Shown piece after piece: positions 57,004 through 64,000 of a stretch of DNA of 64,000 nucleotides. Origin of the DNA: Geosiphon pyriformis (lineage: Eukaryota; Glomeromycota; Glomeromycetes; Archaeosporales; Geosiphonaceae); assembly GCA_016748015.1 (NCBI GenBank), contig JAAOMT010000776.1, forward strand, positions 617,496 to 681,495, written 5' to 3'. The stretch's first letter is position 1, and the number at the start of each line of letters is the position of its first letter. Under the pieces are notes generated by a model that worked only from the letters and a program-made list of their open reading frames with translations, did no database searches and was not told where the DNA came from. The translations under genes and the position numbers were made by a program.

Positions 57004-57972
57004 ATGAACCTTCCAGTTGATTTATTGAGTCATTTAATCGAACCTTTAAAGAATGATAAAAAATCATTACACTCATGCCTCCTTGTAAACCGCCTTTGGT
57101 GTCGAGCAGTAGTCCCTTGCCTATATCGTGATTCGTTCAACCTTCTTTGGATAGAACCTGACCATCGTCATAGGGATCAAGCTCGTTGTCTTCTTCGTAC
57201 TTATTTTTCATGTCTCTCAAACGAAACTAAAGATCAAATTTCTTCATCGACTAGTATTGATTTATCAAGCTTACGAACCGAAAGATCCCCAATTTTCAAA
57301 TATCAAATTTATTTGGAAAATCTATCTGATAGCAAATTGTTGACGACTGCCGGATCATTTTTTATCAACAAAGAATTTTTCTTGGGAAATTATGTGCTAC
57401 AACCTGTCTTGTTCAAAGCAATTTACGAAATGTTCATTCAAGATGCTCAAGGATTACAAGTTCTTTTGCTTCATGGAATTTTTTGGAATATTCAGATATC
57501 TGTTGAAAATATAAGTAAAATTATTAATTTAATTCAAAAAAAACAAACCCAACTTCAAAAAATCACAATTTCTTTTCGAAGCACTCGAGAAACCAATGAA
57601 AGAGTTATCAAAAATGGCAAGGAAACACTTGAAATTATTAAGGGTCAACAAAAATTGGAAACCTTATTAATAGAGGCTAGCAGTGAGATGTGGACTGAAT
57701 TATTCTTGAATACCATCAAAAAAGAAGAGAAAATTCACAAAGGTTTACGACTGCTTAAATTTGTTGATTGTACCTTTGGAAAAGTTCCTTCCTTAACTAG
57801 AAATTATTTTGAAGGATTCAAGAGCCTGAGAAAGGTCACATTTATAAATTGTGAGGGGTTTAGTGAAGAATTTATAGTTGCTTTACCGGGCAGAGTTGAT
57901 ATTAATATTGACTCAGGTACAATTAATCTCTATCCTACGTTTAGAAAATTCTCTATTCTTTTGTGTAGATAA
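57004..57972 (+). CDS. F-box protein
   Basis: Intronless, 322 residues. The N-terminal F-box is clear at residues about 2-42: LPVDLLSHLIEPLKNDKKSL, then HSCLLVNRLWCRAVVPCLYR, where the LP start, the L..CLLVNR.W core and the VPCLYRD end match the fungal F-box family expanded in arbuscular mycorrhizal fungi. The remainder has Leu-rich segments (LQVLLLHGIFWNI; LRLLKFVDCTFGKVPSLTRN; LRKVTFINCEGFSEEFIVAL) spaced like degenerate LRRs. F-box proteins bind Skp1 in SCF ubiquitin ligases and choose substrates through the C-terminal part; the substrate here is unknown. Confidence 0.87.
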   Translation: MNLPVDLLSHLIEPLKNDKKSLHSCLLVNRLWCRAVVPCLYRDSFNLLWIEPDHRHRDQARCLLRTYFSCLSNETKDQISSSTSIDLSSLRTERSPIFKYQIYLENLSDSKLLTTAGSFFINKEFFLGNYVLQPVLFKAIYEMFIQDAQGLQVLLLHGIFWNIQISVENISKIINLIQKKQTQLQKITISFRSTRETNERVIKNGKETLEIIKGQQKLETLLIEASSEMWTELFLNTIKKEEKIHKGLRLLKFVDCTFGKVPSLTRNYFEGFKSLRKVTFINCEGFSEEFIVALPGRVDINIDSGTINLYPTFRKFSILLCR

Positions 57973-58574
57973 CTTTGTCAAATATTATTATGAGATGTAC
58001 ATTTTGAGCATTCTAAAAAAAACAATTCAAAGAAAAAATGAATGAATTCTATGTTTTATAGTTGCAAAAGGAAAAGCAAAAATGAAAATGAAAAAATTCT
58101 GCTATATTTTCAAAATTATAGGGTTTGTCTTGTTTCTAAACCAAATAGTAAAAAACTGATCACCTTTGATAAACGGCCTAGCGAACAGAAATATTTTTTG
58201 CCGTAATATCTCTTATCGGTGTTTTGCTTTCATACATTGGGTAGTTGGTTGGTTAGATAGAGTTTCCAATATTGTGAAACAAAAAACCTTTCCTATCACC
58301 CGAGGAGGCAAAGAATTTTGATATTTAGCTTGGGTTCACATATGAGAAAAATGGTTAAATTCTTCAAGAAAACTAGCAGTCCACGATAATGTTAGCTGAT
58401 GTTTGCTTAAAAAGAACGCAACTCGTTCTTTACTATTTGCTTCTCTTTTCAAGTTGCTTCATTTTTCATAGGTATTTTATATCCAATTATAAAAAAATTT
58501 CTCTCCATTAAAAGTTTTTCCAGAGCTAAAATTTCAATTTGTTCTAATTCTTTCTTTTAATGATCGTTTTTCAG
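57973..58574. other. Intergenic; may hold the 5' exon of the next gene
   Basis: An ATG at 58081 starts MKMKKFCYIFKIIGFVLFLN, which would make a good signal peptide for the lipase-like gene that begins within an exon at 58575. A phase-compatible donor exists (GTTTGT at about 58122), but it is weak, so the link stays tentative. Confidence 0.35.
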
Positions 58575-59761
58575 CATCAATATCCCTAAAATAGACACAA
58601 GAAACTCTTCATATTCTAATTTTTCTTTATCAAATTTTCACAACTTGGCAAATACAAGAGACATTCTAATGCCAAGAAACGAAAGGGAAAAATCCACTCT
58701 AAATTTCCAAAAAGAACTAGTCACTGACCCTCGAATTTTATCATTTTTAGCCGAAAGTGCATTCTACGCCCAAAAAGCCCTTTGTCTAAGCGAAAAATCT
58801 GATCTTTTGGCTGACGGAATTTTTGGTAATTTTTTCCTTTAAGTCGCTTGAAATATTGAATTTAATTTATTTATTTATTAAATTAAAAATATATATATCT
58901 AATAATTTAGGAAACATAGAAGCAACAGAATCCACAAAAAATTTGCCAAAAAAACATTTTATTTCATATTTCCACGTTACTAGAAGAACAAATACCATAA
59001 GATTAGAAAGATCAAAGAAGATATCGAAGGGGAATGTACTTGTGAACAAAAAAATTTGGGCAAGATGGGCTAGTAGCAGTAAAGAGTTTAAGAAAAAGGT
59101 TAATGCGATTGAGAAACTCAAAGAAGCGGAATATACTTTTACTGGTTTTGGTGATGCTGCAGGTAACAATTGATTTAAAATAAAGAGAAATAATTTCATC
59201 ACATAATTTTTATTTTTTATCTCTTCTCATTATTTGAAACTACATAGCAATTGCAACTCTCGCAGCATTGAACTTTGAAAAAAAATATAAAATTACCCCA
59301 AGAATTGTCACCTTCGGGTTACAAAAAATGGGGAATGAATGGTTTGCAAAGATGATATCTTACAAACAGATTGGGTATCGAGTAACACATGCTGATGAAG
59401 ATGTTGGCCAAATTCCATTTCCTTATAACGGAGAATACAGTCATTTTGGGATGGAATACTGGTTGCCTGGAGAGTCTTGTGAATGCGAACAAGGGACAAA
59501 TATTCATTCTACCATAGAGAGGCCTCAAAATTTTATTCTATATAAATGTCCTCCAGATGAGAAAATGTCTGAAAATCCAGTAAGTTTTCAAGAATTTTGA
59601 TTTTTTTTTTGCAAAGAAAATACTAACAATTTTCAAAATTTTGCAAGGATTGTAATGCTGGTGTACGTTTGAAAACACCCTTTAAAAAAATTGTAAAATA
59701 TTATGGACCATATTTTGGATATTCAATGGAAATATGTCCAAATACAGTTCAGACGAACTAA
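58575..59761 (+). CDS. Class-3-lipase-like protein without catalytic Ser, copy 2
   Basis: Exons 58575-58825, 58911-59162, 59248-59579 and 59648-59761 join in phase by GT-AG; stop TAA at 59759-59761. The first exon starts after an acceptor (TTTCAG at 58574), so an upstream exon with the start codon is missing from the model. Landmarks: ILSFLAESAFYAQKALCLSE (lipase entry helix); elbow FTGFGDAAGAIATLAALNF where GHSxGG is expected, so both the His and the Ser are replaced; TFGLQKMGNEWFAKMI; Asp in HADEDVGQIPF; His in YSHFGMEYWL; Cys-containing C-terminal exon DCNAGVRLKTPFKK, then YFGYSMEICPN. Exon boundaries sit at the same places as in copy 1, proving common descent. Predicted catalytically altered or inactive. 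Confidence 0.82.
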
Positions 59762-61883
59762 GACGAAGTACAAAATATGTTCTGCCTCATGGAAAAAGGT
59801 TTTATCAATCCAGTTTTCTTTTTTTTTCTTTTGATTAAATAGAATTTTTACCATTGAAAGAGAAAGTTTAAAGCCCGAAACTTTTTACATTTCAACAAAG
59901 CTTTGATCTTTTTACTTTTTAGTAGAGAAAAATTTGATATTAAAATCTGTAGGAGCTTTTAACTCTTCGAGAGAACCTTTGAATTTTACCTGATTATCAT
60001 AAACTTTTCCAATACTTTATTGAGATTTTCCAAACTGTGGCTAACACCTTTAAAATTTGTTAAATATTCGGATTTTGGATATAATTGGGTATGTGCAAAT
60101 AAAAATTGGTTTTATAATGTTTAAAATTTAAATTTATTGTTTCCCATTTTTTTTGAATGACATATTAAATAAGTTACATTAATATTAAAAAAATTGGGCA
60201 AGCTAAATTTTAAGCAATAATTTTAGTACTTTTTCAAATTAAAGAATTAAAAGTTATATATATATATATATATATAAATACAATTTTTCCAAATTCAAAA
60301 CTGTTTTTATAAACAAAGTTATTATGAATGTAATAAATATTTTATCTATTTTTCTTCAAAAAAGCGCATAAATTTGGAAATGATTATATAAAAATCAATT
60401 ATTCTAAAATATGTAGTTTGAAAAATAAATGAAATGAAATAATAAAAGAATTGAAAAAAATTGCCGAAAGAATCTAACCAATTAAATCAATATTTTTCAT
60501 TTTATTATGTAAAATAAAAAAAATTATTTTGGCGAATGTGAGTATTGGTAACAAAAGTCAATAAAAATATACAGATTTGTAATACAAAAAACCAGTTTTT
60601 TGTATTACAAATGTTATAAAAGAAATTTGTGTGAGATTAATATGATTATTGAAAAATGTAATCTTTTTTAGTGTGTCAAAAACAAAATAACACATGTGTT
60701 ATCTTGTGCATATATATATTGTTTTATTAATATATTGACTATGTTTATTTTCATTCTTTTTGTTGTAAAAAAAAATAATCACAATTATTCTTTTTCGATA
60801 AAAAATAATTTTGTTGCTTCTTTTTCTTGTTGATCTCTTTGACTATGAAAAAACAAAAGAACTTTTGCACACATTCTTAATATTTTTAGTTAACACTCTC
60901 TAAACAAATAAGTTCAGAAATTTTTGCCCACAAAGTTTTTTCTGATAGCAAAATAAAAGTTAAGTAATAAAAAAACAAGTTAAACAAAGTCTTAAAAGAT
61001 TTGGACAATAAAAAAATTACTTTTGATTTTTTAGTATTAGTAAAAAAATCATATATGAAAATAATAGATAATGTGAAAACATTCAAGCAAGATTTGTTTT
61101 TAAATGAAAGTAACAATATCTCTTTAATAGAATGAATAATAAAGAAAATAATTTGAAAATATTTAAAGCAATACAAAATATAACTAGTGGTTATTATACT
61201 ATTAAAAATACCTAATTTTTATAATAAAAAAATAGTTGAATCATATTAATTCTTATCAATAATATTATTACCAAAAAAACTGTTTATTCTTGAATCTAAA
61301 AAAGTTTTATGTTGTTATTGTAAAAAAAAACATTCAATAGTATCAAGAAATTTGGAAAATTCTAAAAATTTCTTTGTAATATTGCGTACTCTTTTTTTTC
61401 CTGCTGAAAGGTATAGTCTAACCATACACTAATCTCGTATCATACGTTAGATCTGGATCGCACACAAATCACACGTGACTAGCCACCCAGGCGTGTTTTC
61501 TAAAAATAAGTGATTAATTAAAATTTATTTATATTTGAAAATTTGATATTTTTCCAAAGTTTTTGTTATATTGGTATTTAAATTAAATAATAGAGTTTTA
61601 AAACCTTTTTACATTTGAAAGAAAGTATTAAAAATAATCATATTACAGAAACTTCTCAATTATTTTTATTTAATACTAATATATCAAACAAATTACTGTT
61701 GTTTTAAAAATTTGTTCAAATACATTTATTTCGTTTAAAGTGTCAAAAAAATTTTATTTTTTTGGATTTTCTTTCAAACAATATCCTTTAAAATACAAAA
61801 ATCATTGGTTGTAAAAAGTAGATAATGAATAATTTGAAATAAGTATTTATTCGAAACAAAAAGTATAATTAAATTCCAAATTA
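59762..61883. other. AT-rich intergenic sequence
   Basis: No gene. (TA)n at about 60257-60276, a 10-12 bp inverted word around 60590-60612 (ACCAGTTTTTTGTATTACAAA next to TTTGTAATACAAAAAACCAG, i.e. a near-perfect palindrome), and a more G/C-containing patch at about 61400-61500. The minus-strand ORF 61176-60886 is low-complexity. Confidence 0.45.
60569..60611. repeat. Perfect-looking short palindrome
   Basis: ATTTGTAATACAAAAAACCAG is followed directly by its inverse complement-like word TTTTTTGTATTACAAAT, giving a hairpin with arms of about 16 bases around ACCAG. Could be a tip of a MITE or a transcriptional hairpin; no partner ends found. Confidence 0.6.
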
Positions 61884-62489
61884 CAGAGGGTGTCCAAAAG
61901 TTTCCGAACAAGATTTTATTTAACAATAATATTTATTTTTTTATAAAATAAAACAAAATAAACAACATATTTATAATTTTATAGTAATTTTCTAAATTTT
62001 TCCATTAAGTGTTACTAAACGTTTAAGTCGGCGATATTTTTGGTGAGTAAATAAACGTGGACGTCCTGAACGAGGTCTTGAATCAATTGAAACAGTTTCT
62101 TTAAATCGTTTTATTGTATCCGAAACTGTTGTCAAGTTGCAATTGACTATGTTGGCAATATCACGATATTTCTTGCCATGCTGTTGTTATAAGCATATAG
62201 TATTACGTTGAGCAATCGTTAATTCTTTTTTTGCTCCCATTTCGTTTTAATAAAAACGACGAAAAAATTTTATATGCGCGTTACATTTCATTTTTATAAA
62301 AAAACGAGTATGAATAAAATCGATTATGCGCGTCGCGAAAAAACATTATACACGCGTGTTTAAAAAATAAAAAACGCGTAATTAAATAATTAACTAACTT
62401 AATTTAGTAATAAACTCGTGCTTTTCTAATTATTCAAGCATGTGGAATGTTACTCCAAAGTTTGTTCGAAAACTTTTGGACACCCTCTG
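61884..62489 (-). mobile_element. Non-autonomous Tc1/mariner derivative, 606 bp
   Basis: Bounded by inverted ends CAGAGGGTGTCCAAAAGTTT at 61884 and its inverse complement at 62470-62489, each flanked by TA (61882-61883 and 62490-62491), the expected target duplication. Arms continue as TCCGAACAA on the left and TCGAACAAA on the right. It contains only the N-terminal HTH part of a transposase (61992-62240, minus strand) and lacks the DDE domain, so it cannot move itself. Near-identical arms and a single internal stop suggest a fairly recent insertion. This family differs from the Tc1 copy at 9296-10620. Confidence 0.93.
61992..62240 (-). pseudogene. Tc1/mariner transposase HTH remnant with one internal stop
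   Basis: Reads MGAKKELTIAQRNTICL, a TAA at codon 18 (probably from CAA), then QQHGKKYRDIANIVNCNLTT and VSDTIKRFKETVSIDSRPRS, then GRPRLFTHQKYRRLKRL and a TAG after 82 codons. The paired helices and the GRPR hook are the paired-like DNA-binding domain of Tc1 transposases. The GRP(R) minor-groove hook is intact. No catalytic region follows. Confidence 0.88.
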
Positions 62490-62676
62490 TATTATTTCTG
62501 GAGCTCCACGTATTTTGATGGTTAAAATAAATTTTTATTTATAAACCGAGCAAGATTTAAAGTAAACTATATTTTAAACCACTCATCTTTTAAATAATTT
62601 CTAACTTTTGCAGGATTTATCGTGTATCATTAAACAAATCTTATCGTACATTGTTTTACATTTTTGAGAAATACAA

Positions 62677-63759
62677 CTAAAACTGAAATACACTAAAAGT
62701 TTTTNNNNNNNNNNNNNNNNNNNNNNNNNNNNNNNNNNNNNNNNNNNNNNNNCATCCCCAACCGCTTTTGGCCTTATATTTATTACCACTGCCATTGGAA
62801 TTACCATTTCCGGATCCAATGTTTCCATTACCATTACCATTACCATTACCATTATCACCAATAGCGGTTTCGCCGCCTACACCAGAGCCGGAACTAATTG
62901 CAGTTACAACTTGATCAGGAGATTTATTGGTGACAACAACGGTTTTAGTTTGTCCTGGAACATATGAAGTAATAGTGGTTGTGCTTCCTGCGCCAACGGC
63001 AGTTACAACGGCAGTCCTCGTTGGTCCTGGGACAAATGAAGTAATAGTGGTCGTGCTTCCTGCACCAACGGCAGTTACAACAGCGGTCCTCGTTGGTCCT
63101 GGGACAAATGAAGTAACAGTGGTCACGCTTCCTGCACCAACGGCAGTTACAACAGCGGTCCTCGTTGGTCCTGCGACAAATGAAGTAACAGTGGTCACGC
63201 TTCCTGCACCAACGGCAGTTACAACAGCGGTCCTCGTTGGTCCTGGGGCAAATGAAGTAACAGTGGTCACGCTTCCTGCACCAACGGCAGTTACAACAGC
63301 GGTCCTCGTTGGTCCTGCGACAAATGAAGTAATAGTGGTCACGCTTCCTGCACCAACGGCAGTTACAACAGCGGTCCTCGTTGGTCCTTGGACAAATGAA
63401 GTAATAGTGGTCGTGCTTCCTTCGCCAACGGCAGTTACAACGACGGTTTTAGTGCCTTGAGCCAGAGTTACAGTAGTAGTGATAGTCTTTGGTTGTGGCG
63501 CGAAAGTCTCGGTTACATATACAACTCCTTTATTGCCATTTCCATTGCCATTACCATTTCCATTACCAATGTTCCCGTTACCGTTACCGTTACCGTTTCC
63601 ATTGCTACCAAATTGGTAATTCAGGGCTTCACTCAAACCATCCACACCTGAACCGTACGAATCGTAGCTACTACCCGATTTCGATCCTGTTCCAACCGGA
63701 TTGGCGGCGACAAGTAGTGCGTTCAAGAGAAAACCTACGAAAACTGAAGCAGTCTTCAT
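62677..63759 (-). CDS. Secreted protein with seven 24-residue Val/Thr repeats and Asn-Gly tracts
   Basis: Intronless, at least 343 residues plus the gap. Signal peptide MKTASVFVGFLLNALLVAA, then NPVGTGSKSGSSYDSYGSG, an Asn-Gly tract (about residues 52-77), the lead-in VVYVTETFAPQPKTITTTVT, and seven 24-residue repeats at residues 106-273 of the type AVVTAVGAGSVTTITSFVPG plus PTRT. After them come VVVTNKSPDQVV, a second Asn-Gly tract and a basic KYKAKSGWG before the gap. Alternating Val/Thr predicts beta structure; Thr offers O-glycosylation. No cysteines and no catalytic domain. Extracellular or cell-wall role is inference; symbiosis effectors with tandem repeats exist in these fungi, but this protein is not one I can name. 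A long open frame on the opposite strand is a repeat artefact. Confidence 0.85.
   Translation of the reverse strand: MKTASVFVGFLLNALLVAANPVGTGSKSGSSYDSYGSGVDGLSEALNYQFGSNGNGNGNGNGNIGNGNGNGNGNGNKGVVYVTETFAPQPKTITTTVTLAQGTKTVVVTAVGEGSTTTITSFVQGPTRTAVVTAVGAGSVTTITSFVAGPTRTAVVTAVGAGSVTTVTSFAPGPTRTAVVTAVGAGSVTTVTSFVAGPTRTAVVTAVGAGSVTTVTSFVPGPTRTAVVTAVGAGSTTTITSFVPGPTRTAVVTAVGAGSTTTITSYVPGQTKTVVVTNKSPDQVVTAISSGSGVGGETAIGDNGNGNGNGNGNIGSGNGNSNGSGNKYKAKSGWGXXXXXXXXXXXXXXXXXKTFSVFQF
62705..62752. other. Assembly gap (48 N)
   Basis: Falls inside the C-terminal coding part of the secreted repeat protein, probably because repeat units could not be assembled. Its true length is unknown. Confidence 0.95.
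62941..63444 (-). repeat. Seven tandem 72-bp coding repeats
   Basis: Seven 72-bp units lie in register with the reading frame and differ mostly at a few positions: TTC/ATA around the second Thr pair, and the residue before GPTRT (Gln, Ala, Pro). The middle five units are almost identical at the nucleotide level, pointing to recent unequal exchange or slippage; the first and last units are the most diverged, as expected for arrays that expand from the centre. Confidence 0.9.
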
Positions 63760-64000
63760 TTTCTGTCGTGAGATTGAGAATTAAAGCCCGTAAGGTTTCT
63801 CAAAAAGATCAGTTTTGAAGTCCTCTTTGTGAATGATGGAAAGAGTTTTCTTCGAAAGCTTGCTTTTTTATATCAAATTTGTGTTTTTCACCCAGAGGAT
63901 TTTTAAGATTTCAAATGCAATTGTAGTTTCCGTGTTCATCTTTGTCTAAACATTTCTGCAAGCGAGATTCCAATATTGGATTGTTTACTTTTTTAATTCA
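63760..64000. promoter_or_regulatory. Upstream flank of the secreted repeat protein
   Basis: Minus-strand promoter region of the repeat protein. A TATA-like TTTTATATC word lies at about 63868-63876, roughly 110 bp from the start codon; its role is a suggestion only. Confidence 0.35.

Noticed and set aside
62927-63460. 177-codon plus-strand ORF opposite the secreted repeat protein
   Set aside because: It exists only because the 72-bp repeats are open on both strands; it has no upstream start context, and the minus-strand frame has the signal peptide.
1-64000. Mitochondrial or bacterial origin of the contig
   Set aside because: Spliceosomal introns, nuclear-type genes (SART1, Pop7, PP2C, F-box) and LINE/Tc1/gypsy elements show a nuclear fungal contig.

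Overview
This looks like a nuclear contig from a glomeromycotan (arbuscular mycorrhizal) fungus. The evidence is a very AT-rich background, many short GT-AG introns (about 44-120 nt), two MATA_HMG-type HMG genes, an F-box gene of the expanded fungal kind, and decayed LINE elements whose endonuclease/RT/RNase H text resembles LINEs I associate with Rhizophagus and its relatives. That assignment rests on recognition, not a database search. Two assembly gaps are present (44812-45029 and 62705-62752).

Region 1 (1-720) holds the 5' end of a PP2C phosphatase gene on the minus strand. Region 2 (about 720-25,930) is a transposon graveyard with no intact host gene. LINE A starts near 1100 and is broken by a nested unknown element (about 2950-4810), a Tc1/mariner copy (about 9296-10620) and a less decayed LTR-like segment (about 10660-11330); its 3' end resumes at about 11335-11540. 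Then come a Ty3/gypsy remnant (13980-16230), LINE B (16400-21760, itself interrupted), an ORF1 piece of LINE C (21870-22640) and an ORF1 piece of LINE D on the minus strand (25070-24000). Trp codons have become TGA, TAG or TAA and Gln codons have become TAA or TAG, the pattern left by one-directional GC-to-AT decay.

Region 3 (about 26,000-37,800) is a compact, intron-rich host block: a proline-rich coiled-coil protein, an unrecognised 7-exon gene, an acid-lipase/sterol-ester-hydrolase-like gene, a DEK_C+SWIB chromatin protein, the RNase P/MRP subunit Pop7/Rpp20, the tri-snRNP splicing factor SART1/Snu66 and a small secreted or anchored protein. Lipase/DEK-SWIB and Pop7/SART1 are divergent pairs with short shared spacers.

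Region 4 (about 38,000-64,000) is lower in gene density and more lineage-specific: a C2-like remnant, an aquaporin with altered NPA boxes, an O-fucosyltransferase-like type II membrane protein, two class-3-lipase-like genes that both lack the catalytic serine (plus a third broken fragment), a same-strand pair of MATA_HMG genes, a small tail-anchored protein, an F-box protein, a TA-flanked HTH-only Tc1/mariner derivative, and a secreted protein with seven 24-residue repeats between Asn-Gly tracts.

I see no CRISPR, operon or tRNA/rRNA gene. I found no new multi-gene system that I could defend. The strongest leads are the serine-less lipase family, the variant aquaporin, the repeat-built secreted protein, the MATA_HMG pair and the sharply bounded GC-to-AT-decayed transposon block.
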